Positions 36,138-45,240 of a stretch of DNA of 64,000 nt are shown here, piece by piece. The position numbers and the translations under genes are program-made. Source of the DNA: CAIXSC01 sp046349855 (GTDB lineage: Bacteria; Planctomycetota; Planctomycetia; Pirellulales; Pirellulaceae). The notes beneath the pieces were generated by a model, which saw nothing but the letters and a program-made list of their open reading frames with translations, did no database searches and had not been told where the DNA came from. How positions within the stretch are numbered: position 1 is the first letter of the stretch; each line of letters opens with the position of its first letter. The DNA is taken from assembly GCA_046349855.1 (NCBI GenBank), contig JAXMBM010000006.1, forward strand, positions 118,803 to 182,802. The letters are read 5' to 3'.

Positions 36138-36923
36138 TTACTTGGTGAAGACCGTCGGTGCGACTTTGAAGGTTCCCAGGTCGGTTCCGCCCGCCTTGAC
36201 CTCAAAGTCGGCTCGCCCCTTGGCCCACTTCACCGCCTTGCCGCTGCCGTCCTTCGCTTCGGTCACAAAGCCCGCCAGCTCGTGCCAGATCTGGAACTGC
36301 CACTTGCCGGCCGGCAGCTTGGGGATGGTGATCTTGCCCGTGGCATCGCTCACCGCCGCATACGGCGTCTCGCGGACCAGCAACTTGGCCGTCATCCAGG
36401 GGTGAATCGAGCAGCTGACCGAGGCCGGCAGGCGCTCGTCCTTGGCGAACTTCTGCTTGACCATGGCACCTGCCGGGATGATCGGGTTGACCGGCGTGTT
36501 GTCCAGCACATCGATCTTGGTGTTGTGGCCGATCGGATCGCTGTTTCGCAGCAGGAGCACCTGCGAGGTCCAGACGACAGCGGCGTGCGGTTCAAAACGG
36601 CAACCCTTGTTGTCGAGCACAACTTCGGTGCCGGCGAGCTTCTGCAGGTCGGGATGGATGGCGACCTTGGCCCCCGGCGCCGGACGCAGGTAGACGAACA
36701 CGTGGGCAATCCCGCCGTTGGAACCGATCGTCAGCCCCTCGTCCACCAGCTTGTGCTGACCGCACACTTCGGTGTCCTTGTTGACCGTCAACGGTTTGGC
36801 CGCCGGCGCCTTGCCGTCCAGCACAAACTGCAGAGTCAAGTCACCCCAGTCGGCAGCGGTCGCCGTGGCGACGAATCCCAGCACGACGGCCAGGCTGGCC
36901 GCCCCAGTTACGATCGTACGCAT
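36138..36923 (-). CDS. exported cupredoxin/transthyretin-like protein (paralogue)
   Basis: 261 residues with a cleavable signal (LAVVLGFVATATAAD). It aligns by eye with the next gene: KDTEVCGQHK, LTIGSNGGIAHVFVYL, LRNSDPIGHNTKI, VSCSIHPWMTAKL, YAAVSDATGKITIPKLPAG and a closing KWAKGRADFEV. The shared NSDPxGHN and C-[AS]-IHPWM motifs suggest a conserved metal site. Unlike the paralogue it has no lipobox, so it would be soluble in the periplasm. GAGGAG lies 8 nt upstream of the ATG. It follows the multihaem cytochrome by 94 bp. Confidence 0.8.
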   Translation of the reverse strand: MRTIVTGAASLAVVLGFVATATAADWGDLTLQFVLDGKAPAAKPLTVNKDTEVCGQHKLVDEGLTIGSNGGIAHVFVYLRPAPGAKVAIHPDLQKLAGTEVVLDNKGCRFEPHAAVVWTSQVLLLRNSDPIGHNTKIDVLDNTPVNPIIPAGAMVKQKFAKDERLPASVSCSIHPWMTAKLLVRETPYAAVSDATGKITIPKLPAGKWQFQIWHELAGFVTEAKDGSGKAVKWAKGRADFEVKAGGTDLGTFKVAPTVFTK

Positions 36924-37017
36924 CTTTCGTTCTCCTCACTCAACTCATCATCCTTGAACCAACTGTTGGCACGCCGCGGGGCCTCCCGCTGTGATGGCGG
37001 CGTGCTCGCCCGATACG

Positions 37018-40000
37018 TCAATCTTTCGCAGCCGCATCGGGCTTGGCATCCCCCGGGGCCGCCGGATTGGCGGCGGCCGGCGGCGGAGCTGCCTGTTGAA
37101 CCAGCGGCGCGACGAGCGCCTGCCGTTTCGCGTAATTGTCGTAATTCATCAGCAGATCGACCAGGGCATCGACCTGCTCGATACTTGTCCCATGGAACAG
37201 ATCCTGCGAAATCCCGCCGAAATGGGCGGTGTCGGCCGGATCGTAGGGAATGTTGATCGGCATGCTGGTGTAGGGCAGTATCCGCTTGGGATTGGCGATC
37301 CAGTCACGGAGGTAGCCCGGACGCATCCGTTCGTACAGCCGCGCGAGGTTCGGCGCTTTGGCACGATCGCCGCCCGGAGGCTCGAAATCGCCGACCAGAT
37401 GGCATTTCACGCAGTAGTTGCTGTTCGTCACGATCCGCAAGGCGTCCTGCAGACGATCCCGCTTCTTATCTCCCTGACCAGCCTGCTGCAATTGTTGCTG
37501 GTAGGCCGCATCCTTGGCGGCCAGATAGTCCGGTTTCCGCTGCTCGGTCGCCGTGTACGGATACTCGACGCCATCCTGCCGCGCGAAGTACTCGGCCAGC
37601 TCGGCTGCTTCCTGGGACGACATGTTGAACCGCGGCATGCGGAGCACGACAGCCGGCCGGATCGGATAGGGATTCAGCAGGAAGCTGTGCAGCCAGTCGG
37701 ACTGCACCTTGGCCCCTTCCCCGACGAGCGGCGGCGGTACCCAGGCCCACGACTCGGTCCCCTTAGCAGCCGGATTCACCTGCTTTTCCCGTTTGATAAC
37801 GTGGGGGAGCAGGTAACGTGCCAGCACGCCACCCTCGGCCGGATACCGCTGCATCAACTTGCTGGCGGGCAGGTTCAGCTGCATGACGCCCGGCTCGTAC
37901 TTGTGACCCTCGATCAGCGCCGGTTGCCACAGGTCGAAGGGATAGCTCACGCTGCTGGCAGGGTATTCCCCGTCGTTGTCCACCGGATCCCCTTCCACGT
38001 CGTACACGACAGGCTGAGCATCGGCGTCGTTCAACGCCGGCATCCCGGTGACCCGGGTGTGGACGCGCCCGGCCGAGTCGGATTTGGCGGAGGCGGCGAT
38101 TTCGGCCGAACTGAAATGGGCCGACAGGTAGGGATACTGGTTGACCTGAGCCTGTTCGCCCATCTCGCCAGCGGCAAAGGCCACGTTCCACGCCTCGGGA
38201 CGCAGCACGTGGCAACCCGCGCAGTTGTACTTGTCGAGGACCTGACGGCCCTTGATCCAGGCCTGCCGATCTGGTGCCGGACGGTAGAGGTACTTGGTCG
38301 CCGGGGGATCGGACACCAGCCCCAGCACAAACGTCATGACCGCTTCGCGATCCTCGCCCGTGAAGGGGAACTGCGGCATCCGCAGCCGTTCGTTGTAGCG
38401 CTTGTTCCCCGTCTTCTCGAAATCATAGCTCCGCGGTTCCGCCAGCTTTTGCCAGAGGAAACCCTCGCGGTGACCCGACTCAATGTGCTTCAGATAGAAC
38501 TCGGGAATTCCAGCGTCGTGCGCGGCTGCGCCGTGACCGCTTCCGGCACCTGAGTCCCCGGCACCGTGCTCCGCGGCTCCGTGCTCCGCGGCTCCGGCCT
38601 GGGGAGCGCCGTGTCCGGCGGGGCCGTGCGCGTGCCCATGCAGATAATGAGTGATGTGTTCGAACGCCAGCTTGGCCGGTTCCTTGCGGCCCCAGTCCGC
38701 TAACCCGGTGCCGATCGGCTTCGCATCCTCGAAGCCAGGGATGTCGTGGCAGCCGAAGCAGCCGTACTTGGCGATCGACTTGCGGCCGATATAGCTCAGC
38801 TTCTGCTTTTCCGTCAGCGGCTCGCCCGCCTGAAATGCGGCGTCGGTGACCACCAGTTCCCGCTCGGCTCCCTTGAGTGTCTTTTCGAGGCTCGCCGGAA
38901 TGCCCTTCTTCAGGTAATCCTGGGCGGCCGTCTCGTAGAACGCTTCCTGCAGGTTTTCCAGGACGAGCGAATCGAGCGAGTTCTGGGCGTTTTCCTGGTC
39001 GACCTGCGGCTGCCAGCCTTCGACCTGGGAAGTCATCAGATAATCAACGATGTCGGCCACCGGATCGGTGATGGCGACCACCTTTCCTTTGTCGTCCTTG
39101 TGCTGAACGGGATCCAGGTACAGATCCGGCATGACCGTCCGCGGATGGTACTTGGTCGGCTGCTTGATCCAGGAATACAGCCACTTCCGGCCGTCCGGAT
39201 TCCGGCTCGGAGCAAACTTGCTTCCCAGTCCCGTGAGGTCTGGTCCCTGCACGATTTCACCCGCCCGACGGTACTTGGCCACGTCCGGGAACTCGGCGTG
39301 CGTATGGCAGGCGAGACAGCCGCGTTCCTGGAACGCCACCTTGCCACGCTCGACACGGGCCGCCTGCCGCGCCTCGTCGTTGTCCGCCGCTGGTTCCTGC
39401 ACTGTGGCCGGCGTCAGGTATTCGAACTGCTGCGAATGTTCACGGAGGTACGACACCATGCCTGAGATTTCGACCGCTTCGTACTTGCGCGCGACGTCGC
39501 GTCCCGGCCCGTCCAGGTGCTGCCACAATTCGAAGAACTGCGGCATGCGCGTCGAGCCTCGGAAGTGCTTCGGCTCACGAATCCAGTCAGCCAGGAATCC
39601 GGCGTCCGCCTTGGCGGCCAGGAACCGCAAACTGGGGCCCGGCTTCCGCATGTTACCGGGAGTCTCCTCATCCTTCAGCAGGCCAGCCAGCCGATGAGCA
39701 TCCGCGGGCAACACGGGCGCGGTGGCCTGAGCATCTTCGGTCAGGCGGGCGAGCAGCCGCAGTCGCGGCTCAGCCTTCTCCGGGCTGTCGATAATCGACT
39801 GCACCCAGCTCTGCTCTTCGGCCGTCAGTTTCGTCCAGGCATCCGCGCTGGTCAGGACCGACCGCAGCTGCTGGGCCGCCGCAAAGTAATTCGGTTCGAG
39901 CCGCATATCGGGTCCCAGCCGCCGAGCCGGACCGTCGTAGCCCTTGATTTCGTGGCAGCCGTAGCAGCCGTACTTGCGCAGGAGGTGGTAGCCGTGCGTG

Positions 40001-41826
40001 AGGCTGGGAGCGGGCGGATCGGGAAACCGTTCGCTCGGCTCCAACTCCACCACCTCGTGATGGCACTTCAAACAGGCGCTCTCGGCAAATCGCCGAGCAT
40101 ACATCGGGAAGATCCAGTGGGCATTGTCGAACCACCCGTGATCCCGCGACCACTCTTCCTGTTGGCGCGTCGTATCGGGAGTGTGCGAGGCCCATTTGAA
40201 CTGAGTGGCACTCCCCTGCCCCTCGTGGCAAACGGTGCAGGCAAAGGTCTGCATGCGGTGAGGGCTGGCCGAGCTGATATACAGGTCCAACCGCGGGTGC
40301 GAGGCGTACGGCTGGGCAAAACCACGGCGAACGAGCAGTTCGAGCGGCTTGCCGAAATCGGCCGTGGTGAGCAGCATCCGCTCGACTTCCAGCGGGTCAT
40401 CCACATCGTTGCCATTGATGCGCACGATGGTGTCGCCGAGTGCGAGGCCGGTGGGCGGGACATCCGCCGCTCGATTGGCAACCGTCTGAATGATCCCTTG
40501 CCGCAATTCCTGGCCCGTGGCCTGGCCGGCACGCGTATCGCCGGGAACCGCCGCCGCGGAGGCCGCTCGCGACTTGGGCAGCACCAGGGCCACGGTGACG
40601 TCGTCGCGCGCAACGAGCCCCTCGACCGCCAGTCGCAAGCCGAACAGCTTCTCCAGGAGATCCTGATTCAGGGTGGTCACCAGGGTTTCGCCCGCCTTCT
40701 CGCGTTCGTCGCGCTGGTCGGCCACCTCTTTTCGCGCCGCCTGAACTTCCTCCTTCGTCGGTGTGGCGAGCAGCAGCGAGAACTGTTCGACGGTGTCGAA
40801 CAGCGGCTGATCGGACGTGCCAGGCTGCGTCTTTTCCATCGCCTGATGGCAGGTCGTGCAGCGGTCGAACCGCCGCACTCGGCGGAAGTTGTAGTCGATC
40901 GTGAGATCATCGCTCCACAGATTGTCGATCTTGCGCGGCGAATTGAACGCATCGAGAATCGGCAGCGTCAACCACTTCTTTCCCAGCCACGGAAAGCGGT
41001 CGGCGAAGTAGGTCATCTGGCGTTCGCCGTAGGCCGACTTGAGCTTCCGCAGTTCGGCCTGGTTCTCGTCGAGGGCCCGCTGAGCGGCGTCCTCGCCGGT
41101 TCGAGCCGAGCGGACGAGGGCCAGCAGGGTCTGACGGTGCGTAGCCGCTTCCTGGTAGGCCCGCTTGAGTTGTTCGAGCTCACTGGCCACGCGCGTGACC
41201 TCGGCCTGGATATTCGCGCGCTCTTCCTCCGACCGGTTGTCGCGGACGGCAATATCGAGTTTGGCGCGGATGGCGTCCAGGTCGGCCGACTTGAACTTAC
41301 GGGCGTTGAGCGCATTGTCCTCGTGGAATTTGGCCCGATCGACAATGTCCTGCAGCGCCTTCACCACCCGATCATGAGCTCGTTCGGCGGCGGCGATGGC
41401 ATCGCTGGTCGCCTGGGCCGGGTCGGAGCCGAGTTGAGCGGCGGCCGCGGCGGCGTCCTGATTCAGCCGTTCGATTCCCAGCGATTCGTACATCTCCTGG
41501 CTTGTCGGATCGATCGGGGCGCGACGCTCGGCCTCCGCACGAAAGCTGCGCAGCAACTCGTCGCTCAGCGGCGAAGTGCGTGCCAGGGCCAGGGACCGCG
41601 CCAGGACCTCGTGTTCGCGGACGGCGGCGTTGGTCTGGTGCTGGAGCTGCAGCCAGGTGTTGTAGGACAGGTCCATGTGGCGGGCCGTGTCCTGATAACC
41701 TTTCCACTCGCGATCGTGGTCGGCATAGAACATCCACATGGTGGCGCCGAGCAACGACAGGGCCACCGCGCCAAAAATGCGGTGCAGCAGCTTCTGATTA
41801 CGCCAGGTCTGTTCTGTGGCGGGCAT
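37018..41826 (-). CDS. giant octahaem c-type cytochrome with PDZ and coiled-coil regions
   Basis: A 1602-residue membrane-anchored protein. A single N-terminal helix (~15-35) is followed by a helical/coiled-coil region to ~290. Eight CxxCH sites follow: CTTCH (~323), CTVCH (~533), CLKCH (~583), CYGCH (~620), CLACH (~838), CFGCH (~1023), CAGCH (~1202) and CVKCH (~1473). A PDZ-like module lies at ~440-510 (LALGDTIVRINGNDVDDPLE). A His/Gly/Ala-rich low-complexity stretch is near 1085-1110, and the C-terminus is Ala/Pro-rich. Its gene sits directly after split cytochrome b, where cytochrome c1 would be, so it probably takes electrons from the Rieske/b core. The fusion of several mono- or dihaem units is inferred from the spacing. 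Confidence 0.85.
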   Translation of the reverse strand: MPATEQTWRNQKLLHRIFGAVALSLLGATMWMFYADHDREWKGYQDTARHMDLSYNTWLQLQHQTNAAVREHEVLARSLALARTSPLSDELLRSFRAEAERRAPIDPTSQEMYESLGIERLNQDAAAAAAQLGSDPAQATSDAIAAAERAHDRVVKALQDIVDRAKFHEDNALNARKFKSADLDAIRAKLDIAVRDNRSEEERANIQAEVTRVASELEQLKRAYQEAATHRQTLLALVRSARTGEDAAQRALDENQAELRKLKSAYGERQMTYFADRFPWLGKKWLTLPILDAFNSPRKIDNLWSDDLTIDYNFRRVRRFDRCTTCHQAMEKTQPGTSDQPLFDTVEQFSLLLATPTKEEVQAARKEVADQRDEREKAGETLVTTLNQDLLEKLFGLRLAVEGLVARDDVTVALVLPKSRAASAAAVPGDTRAGQATGQELRQGIIQTVANRAADVPPTGLALGDTIVRINGNDVDDPLEVERMLLTTADFGKPLELLVRRGFAQPYASHPRLDLYISSASPHRMQTFACTVCHEGQGSATQFKWASHTPDTTRQQEEWSRDHGWFDNAHWIFPMYARRFAESACLKCHHEVVELEPSERFPDPPAPSLTHGYHLLRKYGCYGCHEIKGYDGPARRLGPDMRLEPNYFAAAQQLRSVLTSADAWTKLTAEEQSWVQSIIDSPEKAEPRLRLLARLTEDAQATAPVLPADAHRLAGLLKDEETPGNMRKPGPSLRFLAAKADAGFLADWIREPKHFRGSTRMPQFFELWQHLDGPGRDVARKYEAVEISGMVSYLREHSQQFEYLTPATVQEPAADNDEARQAARVERGKVAFQERGCLACHTHAEFPDVAKYRRAGEIVQGPDLTGLGSKFAPSRNPDGRKWLYSWIKQPTKYHPRTVMPDLYLDPVQHKDDKGKVVAITDPVADIVDYLMTSQVEGWQPQVDQENAQNSLDSLVLENLQEAFYETAAQDYLKKGIPASLEKTLKGAERELVVTDAAFQAGEPLTEKQKLSYIGRKSIAKYGCFGCHDIPGFEDAKPIGTGLADWGRKEPAKLAFEHITHYLHGHAHGPAGHGAPQAGAAEHGAAEHGAGDSGAGSGHGAAAHDAGIPEFYLKHIESGHREGFLWQKLAEPRSYDFEKTGNKRYNERLRMPQFPFTGEDREAVMTFVLGLVSDPPATKYLYRPAPDRQAWIKGRQVLDKYNCAGCHVLRPEAWNVAFAAGEMGEQAQVNQYPYLSAHFSSAEIAASAKSDSAGRVHTRVTGMPALNDADAQPVVYDVEGDPVDNDGEYPASSVSYPFDLWQPALIEGHKYEPGVMQLNLPASKLMQRYPAEGGVLARYLLPHVIKREKQVNPAAKGTESWAWVPPPLVGEGAKVQSDWLHSFLLNPYPIRPAVVLRMPRFNMSSQEAAELAEYFARQDGVEYPYTATEQRKPDYLAAKDAAYQQQLQQAGQGDKKRDRLQDALRIVTNSNYCVKCHLVGDFEPPGGDRAKAPNLARLYERMRPGYLRDWIANPKRILPYTSMPINIPYDPADTAHFGGISQDLFHGTSIEQVDALVDLLMNYDNYAKRQALVAPLVQQAAPPPAAANPAAPGDAKPDAAAKD

Positions 41827-41859
41827 ATCCGCTCTCTTTCCGAACGGTGCGGGTACAAA

Positions 41860-43233
41860 CTAGAAGTTGAGCAGGTACTCGGGGATCGCGATGAAGTACT
41901 TCAGGTTGATCGACCACCGCAGCACCATCTTGATGGGGAGCAACAGCATGCTCAGCAGCAGGTTGGTCATCACCATGTACCGCAGGAATCCCATCTTGAT
42001 AAACAGGTTGCGGAAGAACGGCAGGGCCGCCATCGCCGGGGGGAGCACCGCAAAGTAGAGGATCGTCAGCACGATTCCCGGCGACTCGCGGAGCAGGATG
42101 TAGACGATCTTCACGGGCAGGGTGGACCCTTCCGGCGCCGCCGGCCGCGGCATCTGCAGCATGTCGACCCAGAAGAACATCGACAGATCGATGTTGTTCA
42201 GCGCCTCGACCTTGTGAGCATCCCACGTTTCGTAGAAGCCGAAGAAGTTCCAGTTCGGTCCGCGGAGGAAGGTGCCCATCACGATGAGCGTGATCCACAG
42301 CACCAGGAAGCCGAACTGGAAGGTCAGGTAAGCGAACTTGCGTTCGTTGATCGTGTAGTACCCGGCCCCCTTCTTGTTGAAATCGATGTAGGGGATCGCC
42401 ATCAAACCGACCACCACCGTGCCAGGCAGGACCACGCCTGCCATCCAGGGGTCGTAGTAGACGAGCATTTCCTGCAGGCCGAGGAAGTACCAGGGGGCCT
42501 TCGACGGGTTGGGGGTCTTCATCGCACTGGCCGGCTCTTCGAGCGGCGCCTGCAAGGCCAGCGCCCAGATCATCAGGAAGGCGGTCAGGGCCACCATGCA
42601 GATCAATTCCGTATAGACCAGATCGGGCCAGGTGAGGACCTTCTCCGAGTCCAGGGCTTCGAGTGGCGGTTCACCCCGCGCGGCCCGCTCGTCGTTCTGC
42701 ACCGCTCGATAGGTCGCCAGCCAGGTGAAGAATCCCAAGAGGAACACCAGGCCCACGATCGGCACGTTGTCCGGCTTCGTCACGATGCTGGCGAAGTCGG
42801 GATCGGTCATCGAAAAACCCATGGCCAGCAGGGCCAGGTTGAGTCCGGTCCAGGCCACCCAGGGCTTCACGAAGAAGGACCGGCCGAGGTACATGGCGCC
42901 GAGGATCAGCAGCGAGCCGACCGAGTACACCACCGGCCCCATCGCCGCGTCCAGTGTTTCGCGGACCGCCGCTGGCACCGAGATCAGCGCCATCGAGCCC
43001 TTGTTGCCGCTGAAGCCGAGTGCGGCCATCACCAGGAAAGCCACCGACACCACCAGCCAGACGAAGGCGGTGGAGACCGGGAACTTGCCCAGCTTGAACA
43101 GCAGTCGGGCTTCGCCGTTCAGCCACAGGCGGAGCGCCGCCAGGGCATTCATCACGGCGAGGGCGACATAGTAATACCCGAGGAATCCCGCAATGTGATG
43201 GAGAAACTCGGCTTCGCTGACGTGACCGTGCAT
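41860..43233 (-). CDS. cytochrome b C-terminal (subunit IV-like) protein with N-terminal membrane extension
   Basis: A 457-residue integral membrane protein. Residues ~1-160 contain extra helices (HHIAGFLGYYYVALAVMNALAALRLWL; VVSVAFLVMAALGF). The core has KTPNPSKAPWYFLGLQEML near residue 245, the b6f subunit-IV/QcrC hallmark for the Qo site (PEWY equivalent), followed by helices VVLPGTVVVGLMAIPY and beyond. More helices extend the C-terminus. With the N-terminal cytochrome b encoded 15 bp upstream it makes a split cytochrome b. It ends 33 bp before the octahaem gene. Confidence 0.85.
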   Translation of the reverse strand: MHGHVSEAEFLHHIAGFLGYYYVALAVMNALAALRLWLNGEARLLFKLGKFPVSTAFVWLVVSVAFLVMAALGFSGNKGSMALISVPAAVRETLDAAMGPVVYSVGSLLILGAMYLGRSFFVKPWVAWTGLNLALLAMGFSMTDPDFASIVTKPDNVPIVGLVFLLGFFTWLATYRAVQNDERAARGEPPLEALDSEKVLTWPDLVYTELICMVALTAFLMIWALALQAPLEEPASAMKTPNPSKAPWYFLGLQEMLVYYDPWMAGVVLPGTVVVGLMAIPYIDFNKKGAGYYTINERKFAYLTFQFGFLVLWITLIVMGTFLRGPNWNFFGFYETWDAHKVEALNNIDLSMFFWVDMLQMPRPAAPEGSTLPVKIVYILLRESPGIVLTILYFAVLPPAMAALPFFRNLFIKMGFLRYMVMTNLLLSMLLLPIKMVLRWSINLKYFIAIPEYLLNF

Positions 43234-43248
43234 GGATGGTGTTCCCGA

Positions 43249-44025
43249 TTACAGCGGACCGCTGATACCGCCGTCCTTGCGGACGCGCCAGAAATGGATC
43301 GCGATGAGGAGCGAGGCTGCCAGGGGAATCGCGATGCAGTGCAGGACGTAAAAACGATTGAGGGTTTCTTCACCGACGAAGCGGGCACCGAGCAGCCCGA
43401 AACGGGCATCCGAGGCATTCGTGATCATGTCGATGCCATCGACGGTGAGCAACGCTGCGCCCGGACCTTCGTGCCCCAGAACCGGATGAGCTCGAGCCAT
43501 ATTCGAGCCGACCGTGATGGCCCAGATCGCCAGCTGATCCCAGGGAAGCAGATAGCCGGTAAACGACAACAGCAGCGTCAATAACAGCAGGACCACGCCG
43601 ATCACCCAGTTGAACTCGCGGGGCGGCTTGTAGCTTCCTGTGAGAAACACGCGATACATGTGGAGCCAGACCGTAATCACCATCGCGTGCGCCCCCCAGC
43701 GATGGATCTCGCGGAGAATCCCCAGCGAGGCCACGTCGCGGAGCGCCAGAATGTCGTTGTAGGCCCACTCCAGCGTCGGCCGGTAGTAGAACATGAGGAG
43801 TACGCCGGTCACCGTCTCCACCAGGAACAGGAAGAAGGTCACCCCTCCCATGCACCAGGTGTAACTCAACGCAATCCCCTGCTTCTTCACCGATACCGGA
43901 TGCAGGTGCAGGAAGAAATTCGTGAGCATCACGACGATGCGGTTACGGCGGTCGACCGGCATCGGATGCCGGAAGATGCTCTTCCAGATCTGCGACTCGC
44001 GAATGACTTCGCTCAGTGATGGCAT
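43249..44025 (-). CDS. cytochrome b N-terminal domain protein
   Basis: A 258-residue cytochrome b/b6 protein with four helices. The haem-b ligands appear as HRWGAHAMVITVWLHMYR (first His pair, 14 residues apart by the family pattern) and FYVLHCIAIPLAASLLIAIHFWRVRKDGG (second pair). GSYKPPREFNWVIGV and LLSFTGYLLPWDQLAIWA are conserved around the quinone sites. It forms the bc-type complex with the subunit-IV-like protein and the Rieske protein encoded on either side. Confidence 0.92.
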   Translation of the reverse strand: MPSLSEVIRESQIWKSIFRHPMPVDRRNRIVVMLTNFFLHLHPVSVKKQGIALSYTWCMGGVTFFLFLVETVTGVLLMFYYRPTLEWAYNDILALRDVASLGILREIHRWGAHAMVITVWLHMYRVFLTGSYKPPREFNWVIGVVLLLLTLLLSFTGYLLPWDQLAIWAITVGSNMARAHPVLGHEGPGAALLTVDGIDMITNASDARFGLLGARFVGEETLNRFYVLHCIAIPLAASLLIAIHFWRVRKDGGISGPL

Positions 44026-44121
44026 GCTTGGAATTCCAGTCGGTTCGGGAACGAGGTCGGGGCCGCGGTGCGGAACAACGTCGCCACGACGCCACCCGTC
44101 CGCGGTCGAGCAATCAGAGGA

Positions 44122-45240
44122 CTACGCCGGAACGAACGAAGACGGATCCTTCCACTGTCCCGTTTCTTCGTGGTACACGCGGCTCTTGTCCACCTCCAAT
44201 TGGCCGTCGTCCGCCACGCGGATGGCGTAGCGTTCGAGCGGCCGCGGGGCCGGTCCTTCAAAGTTCACTCCATCTTTGTAGAAACCGCTGCCGTGGCAGG
44301 GACACTTGAACTTCTGCTCCGCTTCGAGCCAGTTGGGGGTGCAGCCGAGGTGAGTGCAGACGGTCTTCAAGGCGAAAATCTGCGTCTGCCCCTCGTACTC
44401 GTGCTTCACCACCCAGACGCCGAATTGCGCCTTGAAACGCTCATCCACCTGACCCGGGGCCAACGTATCGGGAAAGCCCACTTTGAACTTCGTCGGCGGT
44501 TCCGTGAGGATGTTCGGGAACATGTAACGGGCCAGCCCCAGCACCCACAACAGATGCGTCACCGCCAGGGACGTGAAACCCAGGGCCAGCGACGATCCGG
44601 CGATCATGTACGACACCGACGCGAAGAAACCCCGCCGCGATTCGTCCTTCTTGGATGCGGCCTTGGGCTTCGCCTGAGCGTATTCCGGCTTGGCCGGCAT
44701 CGGGGGCGCTTCGAGCTTCTTCTTGACCGGCGCCTCGATCCCCTTCTCCTTGGCTTCCGACTTCGACACCGGTCCCGGCTTGCTCCCCGTTCGCGCCGCC
44801 GCCAGGATGCTGGCCGTGTCGAGCGCCGCGGGGGCGGCTGCGGCCGGCTTGGCCCCAGTCGCCTTCCCTTCGCCCGCCTTCGCTTCGGCCGGCTTGGGCT
44901 TGGCGGCGGCTTTCGGCGCCGCAGCCGGCTTCTCGGCCGGGGCGGCTGGTGCCGGTTTCTCAGCGGCCGGAGCGGCTTCGCCACCCGCTTCCTTCTGCCG
45001 CCGAGCCGCAGCCAGGATATCAGCCACGCTCATGCCCGCACCGCCCGGCTTGACCGCCGGCTTGGCGGCTGGCTTCTCCGCCCCCTGTTCGGCCTTCGGG
45101 GCCGCCGGAGCCGGCGCGGCAGCGGAGCTATCTCCCGCCGCCTCGGCCGCGGGGGGAGAGGCCGGAGCCGCGTCGCCCCCCTTCTGCGCACGAGCTGCCG
45201 CCAGAATCTCGGCGACCGACATCTTCTTTTTGTCAGACAT
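44122..45240 (-). CDS. Rieske iron-sulfur protein with long repetitive N-terminus
   Basis: 372 residues. The C-terminal Rieske domain has CTHLGCTPNW near residue 295 and CPCHGSGFYKDG near 312, giving the 2Cys/2His [2Fe-2S] site, then FEGPAPRPLERY. A single helix (residues ~208-245) anchors it. The first ~195 residues are Ala/Pro/Lys-rich and contain three spaced copies of an ILAAAR motif: MSVAEILAAARAQK (7-20), MSVADILAAARRQK (70-83) and TASILAAARTG (~142-152). The Rieske core is normal; the N-terminal tail is not part of the standard family. ATG 45240 is preferred; the frame runs upstream without domain content. First gene of the respiratory operon. Confidence 0.9.
   Translation of the reverse strand: MSDKKKMSVAEILAAARAQKGGDAAPASPPAAEAAGDSSAAAPAPAAPKAEQGAEKPAAKPAVKPGGAGMSVADILAAARRQKEAGGEAAPAAEKPAPAAPAEKPAAAPKAAAKPKPAEAKAGEGKATGAKPAAAAPAALDTASILAAARTGSKPGPVSKSEAKEKGIEAPVKKKLEAPPMPAKPEYAQAKPKAASKKDESRRGFFASVSYMIAGSSLALGFTSLAVTHLLWVLGLARYMFPNILTEPPTKFKVGFPDTLAPGQVDERFKAQFGVWVVKHEYEGQTQIFALKTVCTHLGCTPNWLEAEQKFKCPCHGSGFYKDGVNFEGPAPRPLERYAIRVADDGQLEVDKSRVYHEETGQWKDPSSFVPA

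Noticed and set aside
39517..43584. Very long open frame on the plus strand (over 1300 codons) opposite the multihaem and cytochrome b genes
   Set aside because: It is antisense to genes with clear haem and quinone motifs, shows no family character of its own, and such long antisense frames are typical of GC-rich DNA with strong third-position bias.
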